Assembly (NCBI RefSeq): GCF_001984055.1 | Contig: NZ_LYVO01000017.1 | Location: forward strand, 34,146 to 98,145 | DNA from: Variovorax sp. KK3 | Lineage (GTDB): Bacteria > Pseudomonadota > Gammaproteobacteria > Burkholderiales > Burkholderiaceae_C | Length of the DNA stretch: 64,000 nucleotides | Direction of reading: 5' to 3' | In this document: positions 49,681 through 59,013 of the stretch, piece after piece | How positions within the stretch are numbered: the first letter of the stretch is position 1 | How the letters are laid out: every line of letters begins with the position of its first letter | Notes under the pieces: model-generated | Databases searched by the model: none | Told to the model about the DNA's origin: nothing | Seen by the model: only the letters and a program-made list of their open reading frames with translations | Made by a program: the position numbers and the translations under genes

Positions 49681-50877
49681 ATGGCGCACTGCGCCCTGGA
49701 AGTCGCCGACATCTTCCGCACCCACGGTCCCGTCTGGCGCAAGACGCAGCGGGGTCACCTGAGCCTGGGCCAGCTCAAGGTCATGTCGGCCATTGAACAG
49801 TGCCGCAGCGCGGCGCTGGGTGGCCACGTGTTGCGTTGCGAAGGCTGCGGGCAAGATCAGATCGCCTACAACTCGTGCCGCAACCGGCATTGCCCGAAGT
49901 GCCAGGCCGCTTCCGCGCGGCGTTGGCTGGACGCTCGCCAAGCCGATCTGCTGCCGGTGGACTACTACCACGTCGTCTTCACCTTGCCGGCGCCCATCAG
50001 TGCGATCGCCTACTACAACAAGGCCGCGATCTATACGCTGCTGTTCGACGTGGCCGCCGCGACCTTGACGACCATCGCGGCCGATCCGAAGCACCTGGGT
50101 GCCAGCATCGGAGCCACCCTGGTGCTGCACACGTGGGGATCAGCGCTGACGCATCACCCTCACGTCCATGGCATCGTGCCGGGCGGTGGCCTGTCGCCCA
50201 ACGGTGAGCGATGGATCGCCTGCAGGCCCGGCTTCTTCCTGTCCGTGCGCGTGCTGTCGAGGCTCTTCCGACGACGCTTCCTTGAACAACTCGAGCAAGT
50301 TCATCGCGCCGGTCTGCTGCAGTTCTTCGGCGAGTTCGCCGCCCTGGCCGATGCGCACGCCTTCACCGACTGGCTCGCACCGCTGCGCAAGTGCGAATGG
50401 GTCGTCTATGCCAAGCGCCCGTTCGCCGGACCCGAAGCTGTGCTGGCCTATCTGTCGCGCTACACCCATCGGGTTGCCATCTCCAACAGCCGGCTCCTGG
50501 CCATGGACGAACGAGGCGTCACCTTCCGCTGGAAGGACTATCGGGCCAAGGGCCGCACACGCCGCAAGACGATGACGCTCGATGCCGACGAGTTCATGCG
50601 CCGCTTCCTGCTGCACGTCCTGCCGAGCGGCTTCCATCGCATTCGCCACTACGGGCTCCTGGCCAACGGCAATCGAACCGCCAGCCTCGCACGCATTCGC
50701 GAACTGCTGCTTCAGCAAGTCAATGCCGCTGCGCACACATCGGATGTTGACTCCGAGCCCGAACCTGTGCGGCCGAGCTTCTTCTGCCCGCACTGCGGCG
50801 ACCCGATGATCATCCTGCAGATCTTTGTTCGTGGGCAACCAATCCGCGCGCCACCTCAGCAGGCTCGAGCACCATGA
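49681..50877 (+). CDS. IS91-family HUH transposase
   Basis: A 398-residue rolling-circle transposase. It has an N-terminal zinc-binding region (CEGCGQDQIAYNSCRNRHCP), the HUH metal motif (THHPHVHGIVPGGG) and the catalytic Tyr region (AVLAYLSRYTHRVAISNSRL) with one Tyr before RYTHR. A C-terminal Cys pair (CPHCG) follows. The reading frame is full length, so it may be active. It starts 9 bases after the recombinase remnant. Confidence 0.93.
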   Translation: MAHCALEVADIFRTHGPVWRKTQRGHLSLGQLKVMSAIEQCRSAALGGHVLRCEGCGQDQIAYNSCRNRHCPKCQAASARRWLDARQADLLPVDYYHVVFTLPAPISAIAYYNKAAIYTLLFDVAAATLTTIAADPKHLGASIGATLVLHTWGSALTHHPHVHGIVPGGGLSPNGERWIACRPGFFLSVRVLSRLFRRRFLEQLEQVHRAGLLQFFGEFAALADAHAFTDWLAPLRKCEWVVYAKRPFAGPEAVLAYLSRYTHRVAISNSRLLAMDERGVTFRWKDYRAKGRTRRKTMTLDADEFMRRFLLHVLPSGFHRIRHYGLLANGNRTASLARIRELLLQQVNAAAHTSDVDSEPEPVRPSFFCPHCGDPMIILQIFVRGQPIRAPPQQARAP

Positions 50878-51282
50878 GTACACATCTGCATCAGCGTCCA
50901 GTCCGAGCTTCGACCCTTTATCCTTCTGGGCCGATGAGGAGTCTTGCCTTCGCACTCGACGAAGGCATCGCCGCCGGTGGCGCCGCGGGGCGACTGAGCG
51001 CGCCGCGATCGGTCCGCCGCGCCCCACCCATGCCATCGGCCGAACTCTTGACCTGCGTCGCCGCCAAGAGTTCGACTCACACCGACCGAATCCCCATAGC
51101 TTCGTAGCCCTCTCAAGCCTCAGTGGGGCATTCCGCGGTTTCCTCCGTGGAGGCTTGTCCAACACCTGCCCTCACGCCGTTGACGAGCTCGGCGCTGTCG
51201 TCGTACACGGGCAGGTGTCGGACAACCCTTGACCGATGCCGACATCTGCTCGTGGCGGCATTTTGTCGCCCATGTCAGGGCC
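50878..51282. other. 405-bp stretch after the IS91-type transposase
   Basis: No confident gene on either strand; long open frames opposite the transposase continue into it but have Arg/His/Pro-rich shadow composition. It should contain the 3' end of the IS91-type element. Confidence 0.4.
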
Positions 51283-51825
51283 CTATCTCCCCACCTTGAC
51301 CGATCGGACCGCACTTCGGATTGTCTCGGCGCTGGAAGGGCTAGCGCCGCATTCCAAAGCCAGCTTGTGGAACTCGTCCGACGCTTCATACGGAGCGAGC
51401 CGCGCCGATCGAACGGCGGCTCGCGCTTTCGGAATAAGTTCAACGACGTCGCCCCCGGTGAGATACCCAGAAAAGCCGGCAGCATCCTTGAACTCGCCCA
51501 TCACTTCATCAGGAAGACTCGGCCCACACACAAAGTACTCAAGATACTTCATGAAATTGGGGTGCGCCATGATCTCAGCGCCAGAAGTACCGTTCCTCTC
51601 AAAGATCTCTTGACGGGACTTTCCGCGACCACCTGGATTGCGCTCAGAATCGGTGAAGTAGAGCAGCCGAACCTCCGGAACTGCCCCGCGCTTGAGAAGG
51701 GATTCGGTCAGCGCAACCATCGGCATGATCGAAGCGCGGACATCTTCGTGCCGCGTAGAGCAGAACCGGACTTGATCGAAGAGCTCCCGTTCTCGCTCGG
51801 TTAGTTTGATGTCGGGCGTCGGCAT
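51283..51825 (-). CDS. hypothetical protein (180 aa)
   Basis: A soluble, mixed-fold protein (MPTPDIKLTERERELFDQVR, then VRASIMPMVALTESLLKRGA and LLYFTDSERNPGG). It has ordinary composition and a clear start, so I take it as real. No domain is recognised. It sits between the IS91-type element and the IS30 element. Confidence 0.65.
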   Translation of the reverse strand: MPTPDIKLTERERELFDQVRFCSTRHEDVRASIMPMVALTESLLKRGAVPEVRLLYFTDSERNPGGRGKSRQEIFERNGTSGAEIMAHPNFMKYLEYFVCGPSLPDEVMGEFKDAAGFSGYLTGGDVVELIPKARAAVRSARLAPYEASDEFHKLALECGASPSSAETIRSAVRSVKVGR

Positions 51826-51962
51826 GATGAGACCTAACGTCGAAGGTTAGTGACAAGTTGTGGGGGCGTGCCGCGGCGATTTCAGGTGCAATGTTTCCTC
51901 GATTCAGACAATGCCCGGTTCCGGAGAGAGTTCTGCTTCGACCCCGAACGGCCGGTCCTGAC

Positions 51963-53192
51963 GGCGGATTCAACCGGTCGATGCAACACATTCGCTGAAC
52001 ATCTCAGCAGGTGTATGGAAGCCGAGCGTCTAGCGCGGCCTTTCATTCAATTGTCTCGCGATCGCGTTGAGCTGAAGTTGTGAGAACCCTGAGATGTCCA
52101 TGCCCTTCGGCATGTACTGCCGGAGCAGGTGTTGGTGTTCTCGTTGCTTCCGCGTTGCCAAGGGCTCTGCGGATCGCAGAAGTAGACCTGGATGTCGGTG
52201 GCCAGCGTGAACCTCTTGTGAGCGTGCATCTCCGTGCCCCTGTCCCAGGTCAGCGACTGATAGAGCTCTTGCGGCAGCTTGCGCGCGGTCTTGATGAGTG
52301 CATTGACGACGGTCTGGGAGTCCTTGCCCTCCAGCTTGACCAGCATCACGTATCGCGTCTGGCGCTCTACCAGTGTGGCGATCTGGCTGTTGGCGCTTCC
52401 AAAGAACAGGTCACCTTCCCAGTGGCCAGGAACTGCTCGATCCTCAACCATGGGCGGCCTCTCGCTGATGGACACGGCGTCCACGATTCTTCCGTGGATG
52501 TCCGTCTTCTGCGTGTGATGGCGGGAGCGGCGCATGCCTCGCTGCGTCTCAGATGCTGCAGCAACTCCTTCTTCAACGCCCCGCGGGCTTGAATGAACAG
52601 GCTGCGGTAGATGGTCTCGGGGGACATGTGGAAGGTCTCGTCGCTCGGGTAAGTATGCTTGAGCCAACCTGCGATCTGCTCCGGCGACCATTGCAGGCGG
52701 AGCTTCTCCGAGACGATGCGCGCCAGGTACCTATTCTCGACAAGCCTACAGAGCTTGGGTCGACGAGCCCGATCCCAGGCGGCTTGGTCGGCCTTGGTCG
52801 CTCGATAGCATCCCGAACCACCGTTGCGCTTGATCTCTCGGCTGATGGTGGACGCAGACCGCCCGAGGATCGACGCGATCGAGCGAATCGAAAGGCCAGC
52901 GACCATGGCACGCGAGATCTCCTCGCGCTCGGCCAGCGTCAGCGCCATTGACGAACGAGTTCGCTCCGGCGGTCGTATGCCGCCGGTGCGCGACAGGATT
53001 CCCCGAACCGAGGTGTGGGACCGATCAAACAACTGAGCGATTTGATGGAGGGTCCAACCCTGCCTCCATCGCTCCCACATCAGTGCCTTCTGCTTGTAGG
53101 TGTAGTAGGTCCTTGTCCGGTACGCCATTTCTGCAACACTCCTTCTGCCCACGGCAGTCTTCAGTGTGTTGCATCGACAGGTTGAATCCGCC
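51963..53192 (-). mobile_element. IS30-family element, decayed transposase
   Basis: A 1,230-bp element bounded by inverted repeats. GGCGGATTCAACCGGTCG... at the left matches the reverse complement of the right end over 28 bases with one mismatch. A 2-bp direct repeat AC flanks it (51961-51962 and 53193-53194), as IS30 elements make 2-3 bp duplications. The transposase inside is broken. Confidence 0.88.
51970..53128 (-). pseudogene. IS30-family transposase with frameshifts and a stop
   Basis: The N-terminus is intact, with helix-turn-helix regions (MAYRTRTYYTYKQKALMWER, MALTLAEREEISRAMVAGLS). A frameshift near 52530 moves the rest to another frame (HWEGDLFFGSANSQIATLVE, TWDRGTEMHAHKRFT). A second near 52130 precedes GMDISGFSQLQLNAIARQLN. 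Then a TAG replaces the Lys codon of NERPRKTLGF, and the tail TPAEMFSECVASTG follows. The DDE residues can be followed, but no continuous protein can be made. Confidence 0.87.
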
Positions 53193-53218
53193 ACCGTGTC
53201 CTGCCTCTGAGCCGGCTC

Positions 53219-53640
53219 CTATTGGTTCAACATGCCGTCAAGGAGGTGATGCTCCCTGCAGTAGTCGAAGTACATTGCATCTATGAGCACAGAAAGTTTG
53301 CTTGGATGGAGCCCTGCAAACCACTCTCTCTTGGACGCGGAGTCCGTCGCATAGTTGTAGTCACGAAGGGTTCGAAGTCCCATTCCTTCAAGCCGCTCGT
53401 GAATCCTGCCTTCCAGGCGCGCGCATGCGCTTTGTCCGGCAACGGCAATCCAAACTGATTCGTAGGCCGCCGTGTGTATTCCCAACAGCGCAAGTAGCGA
53501 GGATTGCCGGCCTGCAACTCGTTCAATCTTTTCAAGGGATTGTCTGAGTAACTAACTTTGCACCAGAACGGTTCCTGCTCCGGGGCTTCGTGCAGCATAT
53601 AGACGTAGAACGTCTTCGAGGTGGTAGTGAGGGCGTGCAT
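53219..53640 (-). pseudogene. GIY-YIG/T5orf172-like protein split by a frameshift
   Basis: The N-terminal frame encodes FYVYMLHEAPEQEPFWCKVS, then DNPLKRLNELQAGNPRYLRC. Around 53450 the likely continuation shifts to another frame: ACARLEGRIHERLEGMGL, then KREWFAGLHPSKLSVLIDAM. Together they resemble the T5orf172/GIY-YIG-like domain with its WF motif near the end. Either the gene is inactivated or a single-base sequence error splits it. Confidence 0.6.
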
Positions 53641-53706
53641 GGGTGGAGCGCTGTTCGTTGATGGCTCATATGTTGCTCAAAGTCGCGACAATAGAGTTCA
53701 CGCATC

Positions 53707-53734
53707 GAATGACTGCTGTTGGCCGAATTCTGCC
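53707..53734 (+). repeat. dispersed repeat, copy e
   Basis: Reads GAATGACTGCTGTTGGCCG then AATTCTGCC on the plus strand, in the intergenic stretch 3' of the leftward gene at 53770. Orientation relative to its gene is the same as for copies b-d. Confidence 0.65.
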
Positions 53735-53769
53735 GGAGGTTGTCGGTGCCAGCCTAGTGACCTTTCCGG

Positions 53770-54132
53770 TCAACGATGCTCCTCCATAGCGGCCGAAGAG
53801 AAAACAAACTCGAGGCGACCGCTAGGTGAGATGAGCAAGACGCAGCGGAACGTTCCGCTCCCGATCTCTTCGATCTCCACGTCGTATACGCGCTGGATGT
53901 CGTCCGCGAACGCATCACAACTAAACGCTAGAGCTTCGACCTCGCGAAAGGTGATGGTCCCCGGCTTGGGTCCCATGTACTCGGGCAGACCCAACGCATT
54001 CGCATCCAGGTCAGCAACTTCCAGAACTATCAAGCGAGCCGATGCATCCCAACGGAACGCCTTGATTCGGGCGTCATGCAGGCCGCCCCGATCAGCAAAG
54101 AATGACTTGGGACTGGAAATCACGAGGGACAA
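53770..54132 (-). CDS. hypothetical protein (120 aa)
   Basis: A beta-rich soluble protein (ARIKAFRWDASARLIVLEVA, later GTFRCVLLISPSGRLEFVFS). It may be an immunity- or adaptor-type protein, but no family is recognised. Repeat copies e and f flank it on its 3' and 5' sides. Confidence 0.65.
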   Translation of the reverse strand: MSLVISSPKSFFADRGGLHDARIKAFRWDASARLIVLEVADLDANALGLPEYMGPKPGTITFREVEALAFSCDAFADDIQRVYDVEIEEIGSGTFRCVLLISPSGRLEFVFSSAAMEEHR

Positions 54133-54146
54133 TCTAGCCTACTGGT

Positions 54147-54174
54147 GAACGTCTGGTTTTGGCCGGATTCTGCC
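54147..54174 (+). repeat. dispersed repeat, copy f
   Basis: Reads GAACGTCTGGTTTTGGCCG then GATTCTGCC, between the genes at 53770 and 54249, 3' of the latter. It is the best conserved copy with b and c. Confidence 0.65.
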
Positions 54175-54248
54175 TTTTGGCGAGGTCACGATGCGCGCCC
54201 ATCGTTGTGGTCCCAGGTCCGTATCCTTGAGTCGACAGGAGCACCCCA

Positions 54249-55022
54249 TCAACCTTTCCGACTCGGAGCGAAGCGGCCTTCCGGAACCACGGTGCGCATT
54301 TCAAATCCGTCCTTCGATTTGTTAAGTGGCATCCTCAAATTAAACACGCGTCTAGTCGATTCATGCACCGCGGCGCTCAGGAGGGATGGGTATCGAAACC
54401 CGCGAACGACGGTTGCCTGAGGGGTCGCGTTCGCGGCCATGGCCGCATCCGTAAAGTCGACTATCTCCTCCCGGCTATACGCCTGAACAGCGAGCCGATA
54501 CTCAATCAGGTGCTGAACTGCGGGAGCTGTCATGTACACGGAATTGGTGGACGTTTTCTGCTCCTGATCTTCCGAACGAGGCTCGATCGGTGGCAGGGAG
54601 CCGTCCCATTTGCCTTTGGCGACTTCGGAAGGGTCTTCGGTGGTCGGAGTGGCGCCCGAAGCATTGGATCCGAAGCCGGCTTCGACAAGACAACTGTCCA
54701 GATATCCATCGTCGTAATCATCCAGAACTTCGAAGCCAGCGAACACGCCGTCGTCTGATAAGGAATACCAGCCATGCACTTCACCGAGGGGATAGGAGAG
54801 CGGACGACGCCCGTTAATTGGGGTGAAGCGCGCGTCTGCTGACTCGCATACAAAGGAAACGCAGCCATCCAAGCCACACTTGCACCGCTCGACTAGGTAG
54901 AGCAACTCTAGCTGTTCGAGCATTTCTGGCCGATCACGGAGCAGAGTTCGTTTCACATCTCCGTACAGACGAGGCAGTGCATCCTTGATAAAAACTCGGG
55001 CTTCAAAAGTAAGCTTAGTCAT
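54249..55022 (-). CDS. hypothetical protein (257 aa)
   Basis: Starts at the ATG of MTKLTFEARVFIKDALPRLY. A Cys-containing strand region (LYLVERCKCGLDGCVSFVCE) and HGWYSLSDDGVFAGFEVLDD precede an acidic linker. A second helical part (VQHLIEYRLAVQAYSREEIV) follows. No family recognised. The upstream extension of this frame is of shadow composition and is not included. It lies between repeat copy f and the KTSC gene. Confidence 0.65.
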   Translation of the reverse strand: MTKLTFEARVFIKDALPRLYGDVKRTLLRDRPEMLEQLELLYLVERCKCGLDGCVSFVCESADARFTPINGRRPLSYPLGEVHGWYSLSDDGVFAGFEVLDDYDDGYLDSCLVEAGFGSNASGATPTTEDPSEVAKGKWDGSLPPIEPRSEDQEQKTSTNSVYMTAPAVQHLIEYRLAVQAYSREEIVDFTDAAMAANATPQATVVRGFRYPSLLSAAVHESTRRVFNLRMPLNKSKDGFEMRTVVPEGRFAPSRKG

Positions 55023-55227
55023 TTCGCTGCTCGGTCGAGACTGGGATTGCGTTCGAGATTGTCGCCATGGGCGACACCAATGCCGAGTTGCCGAGCGAGC
55101 GGGCGAGCCTGCTGCTGAGGGCTTCGAAAAGACTGGCCGCCTTGGCGGCTGCGTGAGCACGGTGAATGCCGGCAGGGAGGGCTGGGGCCTGTCATCGAAT
55201 GCCGGACTCTGGCCGCGGGCCTCGTTC

Positions 55228-55575
55228 CTACTGTCGGTACTTCGCCGGGATGGGTCGAGTCCGGCAGTCGAAGGGCCCATCTGCGCCAGTTCCGCGAATG
55301 CGTGTTTCAAAAAACAGCCGCTTCGAATTGGCGCTCAGCAAACCCTGCACCGTCGCGGCGTCGATCTGGCAGTAGTGGTAGTAGGTGCTTTTCAGCCGGA
55401 TGATCATGTACCGCTCTGCCTTGTCATAGCAGATGCGCGAAACATCGCTGCTCTCGTTAACGTCCGCACACGCGAAGGCATCGAGCGAAACGGCTCCGTG
55501 GTATTTGACTTGAACGGTTTCGGCGCTGGCAACCTGGCACAGCAGGGCAAGCACGGACAAGATGATCAGTTTCAT
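55228..55575 (-). CDS. exported KTSC-domain protein
   Basis: A 115-residue protein with a signal peptide (MKLIILSVLALLCQVASA) and a KTSC-like domain: VQVKYHGAVSLDAFACADVN, SSDVSRICYDKAERYMIIRL and YYHYCQIDAATVQGLLSA. The domain is small and of unknown, possibly nucleic-acid or protein-binding, function. Four mature Cys (two near FACADV/RICYD, then YHYCQ and FDCRTR) could form disulfides in the periplasm. A strong TTGGAGG site precedes the ATG. Confidence 0.75.
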   Translation of the reverse strand: MKLIILSVLALLCQVASAETVQVKYHGAVSLDAFACADVNESSDVSRICYDKAERYMIIRLKSTYYHYCQIDAATVQGLLSANSKRLFFETRIRGTGADGPFDCRTRPIPAKYRQ

Positions 55576-55613
55576 GTGACCTCCAAGTGAGTGGTTGGTT
55601 CTAACCGCCGCCA

Positions 55614-55638
55614 TGATGTGTCGGACGGGATTCTGCCC
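55614..55638 (+). repeat. weak copy of the dispersed repeat
   Basis: ATGTGTCGGACGGGATTCTGCC shares the 3' half (GGATTCTGCC) with copies e and f but not the CTGGT core. It lies just upstream of the KTSC gene. I count it as doubtful. Confidence 0.3.
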
Positions 55639-55729
55639 TCCAGGATTCTTCGGCGACGCACCGCAACCTGCCGGTCCCTGGGCGCCTGCATGAAATAAGT
55701 CGCACTTGCATGAACGGAACACTGCGGAA

Positions 55730-55749
55730 GGTTGCGCCCGGTCGCAACC
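55730..55749 (-). terminator. hairpin after dnaE2
   Basis: GGTTGCG and CGCAACC pair around six bases, 45 bases past the dnaE2 stop. No strong U-tract follows, so termination is possible but not certain. Confidence 0.4.
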
Positions 55750-55793
55750 TGCGTGTTTCGAGGGCTCTGAGAAGAAAATCGTCGCCCGCGCAG

Positions 55794-58700
55794 TTACTGA
55801 AAATCCCGCGACGCCGTGGCAAGCTTCCCCAGCAACGGCGTCAGATCCTTGAGCTCGTGCGCAATCAGATTCTTGACGTCACCGTCCCGCTGCCACTCCC
55901 CATACACCCCCAACAGTCGCGCCCGCAGCACCTCGGGCCGCTGCTGTTCCTTGAGTGACCGCCACACGATGACCTGGACGTTCCCGGTCTCATCCTCGAG
56001 CGAGATAAACACCGTCCCCTTCGCCGTCTCGGGCTGCTGCCGCACCGTCACGATGCCCGCATAGCGCACGAAGCGACCGTTCGGCACATGCTCGAGATCG
56101 CTCGCCTTGGCGAGCTTGCGCCGATCCAGCACGGGCCGCAGCAGCAGTAAGGGATGGCTGCGCAGCGTGAGGCCCACGGTGTCATAGTCATGCACGACCT
56201 CCTCGCCTTCCAGCGCTGGAGGGAGTTCAAGAAAGTCCTCGTCGACCGCGGCATCGTGAAGCAGCTTGGGCGGTCGACGCAAGGCCGATGCCTGCCAGAC
56301 CTGTTGTCGTCGATGCCCCGATAGGCTTTTCAGAGCATCGGCCCCGGCGAGCAACTGCATCTCATGCTGCTCAAGGCCGACGCGACGAGCCAAGTCCTCG
56401 GGGTCATCGAACGGCGCTTCGGCACGTGCCGCCATGACGCGATTGGCCGACGTTTCCTTGAGGCCGCTGATCAGGCGGAGCCCGAGGCGTACAACCGGTG
56501 GAGCGGGCAAGTCTTCCAACGTGCAGTCCCAATCGCTGTACATGACATCGACCGCGCGCACCTCGACGTCATGCCGCTGGGCATCCTGCACGAGCTGCGA
56601 CGGCGAATAGAAGCCCAGAGGTTGCGAGTTCAGCATCGCGGCCAGGAATTCGCCCGGGTGGTGATGCTTGAGCCAGCAGCTCGCATAGACGAGCAATGCG
56701 AAGCTCGCGGCGTGGCTCTCGGGAAATCCGTACTCCGAGAATCCCTTGATCTGCTCGAAGATCTGGTTCGCGAACCCAACGTCATAGCCCCGCTCGGTCA
56801 TGCCGTTGACGATCTTGTCGTAGTACTGCTGCAGGCCGCCCTTGCGCTTCCATGCGGCCATCGAACGCCGCAGCTGGTCTGCCTCGCCGGCCGTGAAGCC
56901 GGCCGCCAGGATCGCCACCTGCATGACTTGCTCCTGGAAGATCGGAACGCCGAGCGTGCGGCCCAGAGCCTGCTTCAGTGCTTCGCTCGGATACACCACG
57001 GGCTCCTTGCCCTGGCGCCGATTCAGATATGGGTGAACCATGTTGCCCTGGATCGGCCCGGGTCGAACGATCGCGACCTCGATGACCAGGTCGTAGAAGC
57101 ACCTGGGTTTCAAGCGCGGCAGCATCGACATCTGCGCTCGGCTCTCGATCTGGAACACGCCCACCGTATCGGCGCGCGAGATCATCTCGTAGGTCGCCGG
57201 ATCCTCGGCCGGGATGTCCTGCATCGAGAATTCGTACCCGTTGCGCCGGCTCACGAACTCGAGCGATCGGCGGATCGCTGACAGCATGCCGAGCGCCAGC
57301 ACATCGACCTTGAGCAAGCCGAGCGCGTCAAGGTCGTCCTTGTCCCACTCGACGATCGTGCGGTCCTCCATGGCGGCGTTCTCGATCGGCACCAGGCGCT
57401 CGAGCGGGCCCTTGGTCAGCACGAAGCCTCCGGGGTGCTGGCTCATGTGGCGCGGCATGCCGATCAGCTGCGACGTCAGCGACATCAGCTGCTGAACCAC
57501 CAGTTCCTCGGGGTTGAGCCCAGCCTCGGCCACGCGCTGCGGCAGGACATCGCTGCCGTCCCACCAGGCCAGGTTCGAGGCCAGCGCTTCGAGCCGCGGT
57601 GGCTCGATGCCCAAGGCCTTGCCTACATCCTTGAACGCCATCTTGGACCGGTACTTGATGACGACCGACGTCAGAGCGGCGCGGTCCCGGCCGTACTTGC
57701 GATACAGGTACTGGATCACCTCCTCGCGCCGTTGGTGCTCGAAGTCGACGTCGATGTCGGGCGGCTCGTTGCGCTCCTTCGAGATGAAGCGCTCGAACAA
57801 CACGCTCATGCGCGCCGGGTCGACCTCGGTCACGCCGATGCAATAGCAGACCACGCTGTTCGCGGCGCTGCCACGCCCCTGGCACAGGATGCCTTGCGCC
57901 TGCGCGAACCGGACGATGTCCGCGACCGTCAGGAAGTAGTGCTCGTAGGCTAGGTCGGCGATGAGGGCGAGCTCGTGCTCGATCTGCGTTTGAACTTTCG
58001 CGGGTACGCCTTCGGGCCAACGTCGACCCGCGCCTTCGTAGGTCAGCTGCCGCAGGTAGCTGCTCGGCGTCTGGCCATCCGGCACGACCTCGGCCGGGTA
58101 CTGGTAGCGCAGTTCATCGAGCGAGAACGTGCAACGCGCCGCGATGTTCAAGGTCTCGGCCAAGAGAGCTTCCGGAAAGCGCTGAGCCAGCTGCACACGG
58201 CTTCGCATGTGTTGCTCGCTGTTGAGCTCGAGGTCGAGGCCGCAGGCGGTCAGCGGTCGGCCAACTCGCGTGGCGGTCATGACGTCGTGCATGGGCTTTC
58301 GCGAGCGGACATGCATGCGCACATCGCCACTGGCGACCAGCGGGATGGCCGTCAGTTCGCTGACCTTCTCCATGCGGTATAGCCACATCTCGTCATCGAG
58401 CACACGCTGCATCTCCACGGCAAGCCAGCAGCGCCCGGTGAAAGTCGAGAGTAGCCAGCGCGCAATCGTCTCGAGTTGGGCATCCGTTGCCTCGCGGTCC
58501 GGCGAGACGAACACCACGCAGTCCTCCAGCGCGGACGGCTCGATGGCGTCCAGCACCAGGTGGTACGTCCCCTTCTTGGCGCTGCGGCGCAGTGCGGTGA
58601 TGAACTGGCAGAGGTTGCCGTACCCGTTGAGGTTGCAGGCCAGAACGACCAACGTGAACGACGCATCGCAGGCCACGGCGAACTGGCTTCCGTGGATGAC

Positions 58701-58916
58701 CTGGAGTCCCTGCTCCTTGCCTTCCACATGCGCGCGCACGGCGCCTGCCATGCTGCATTCGTCGCAGACGGCCAGTGCGCTGTAGCCGAGCTTCTTCGCG
58801 CGTTCGACGAGCTCTTCGGGCCAGCTGGCGCCCTTCAGGAAGCTGAAGTTGCTCAGACAGCGCAGTTCCGCGTACGGCGGGATGCCGGCGCGCGTGTCGG
58901 CGCTTGCTGCATCCAT
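55794..58916 (-). CDS. dnaE2: error-prone DNA polymerase DnaE2 (ImuC)
   Basis: A 1,040-residue C-family polymerase. The N-terminal PHP domain starts YAELRCLSNFSFLKGASWPE. The polymerase core has PPDIDVDFEHQRREE near residue 386 and MPRHMSQHPGGFVLTKGPLE. A C-terminal OB domain is present (YAGIVTVRQQPETAKGTVF). DnaE2 extends past lesions with ImuA and ImuB, raising mutation rate under SOS. The length is normal. Start at the ATG of MDAASADTRAG; the site is weak, so an upstream TTG is possible. Last gene of the SOS cassette. Confidence 0.95.
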   Translation of the reverse strand: MDAASADTRAGIPPYAELRCLSNFSFLKGASWPEELVERAKKLGYSALAVCDECSMAGAVRAHVEGKEQGLQVIHGSQFAVACDASFTLVVLACNLNGYGNLCQFITALRRSAKKGTYHLVLDAIEPSALEDCVVFVSPDREATDAQLETIARWLLSTFTGRCWLAVEMQRVLDDEMWLYRMEKVSELTAIPLVASGDVRMHVRSRKPMHDVMTATRVGRPLTACGLDLELNSEQHMRSRVQLAQRFPEALLAETLNIAARCTFSLDELRYQYPAEVVPDGQTPSSYLRQLTYEGAGRRWPEGVPAKVQTQIEHELALIADLAYEHYFLTVADIVRFAQAQGILCQGRGSAANSVVCYCIGVTEVDPARMSVLFERFISKERNEPPDIDVDFEHQRREEVIQYLYRKYGRDRAALTSVVIKYRSKMAFKDVGKALGIEPPRLEALASNLAWWDGSDVLPQRVAEAGLNPEELVVQQLMSLTSQLIGMPRHMSQHPGGFVLTKGPLERLVPIENAAMEDRTIVEWDKDDLDALGLLKVDVLALGMLSAIRRSLEFVSRRNGYEFSMQDIPAEDPATYEMISRADTVGVFQIESRAQMSMLPRLKPRCFYDLVIEVAIVRPGPIQGNMVHPYLNRRQGKEPVVYPSEALKQALGRTLGVPIFQEQVMQVAILAAGFTAGEADQLRRSMAAWKRKGGLQQYYDKIVNGMTERGYDVGFANQIFEQIKGFSEYGFPESHAASFALLVYASCWLKHHHPGEFLAAMLNSQPLGFYSPSQLVQDAQRHDVEVRAVDVMYSDWDCTLEDLPAPPVVRLGLRLISGLKETSANRVMAARAEAPFDDPEDLARRVGLEQHEMQLLAGADALKSLSGHRRQQVWQASALRRPPKLLHDAAVDEDFLELPPALEGEEVVHDYDTVGLTLRSHPLLLLRPVLDRRKLAKASDLEHVPNGRFVRYAGIVTVRQQPETAKGTVFISLEDETGNVQVIVWRSLKEQQRPEVLRARLLGVYGEWQRDGDVKNLIAHELKDLTPLLGKLATASRDFQ

Positions 58917-59013
58917 CAGTACGGGCTCGCGGCGCGCCGACGATCCAAGTTCATCCGCGTTGGGCTCGGCTGCCAAGCTACTGGCGACTCGATGAACCGC
59001 ATGGTCCCGGCGT

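Larger units (their letters stand above)
49158..50877 (+). mobile_element. IS91-type element (recombinase remnant plus transposase)
   Basis: The unit is a broken tyrosine recombinase and an intact-looking HUH transposase in the order usual for IS91 relatives. IS91 elements lack terminal inverted repeats and make no target duplications, so the true ends (oriIS, terIS) cannot be fixed by eye; the limits given are those of the genes. Confidence 0.75.

Noticed and set aside
50140..51165. A 341-codon minus-strand frame opposite the IS91-type transposase
   Set aside because: Arg-rich shadow composition; the opposite strand encodes a complete HUH transposase.
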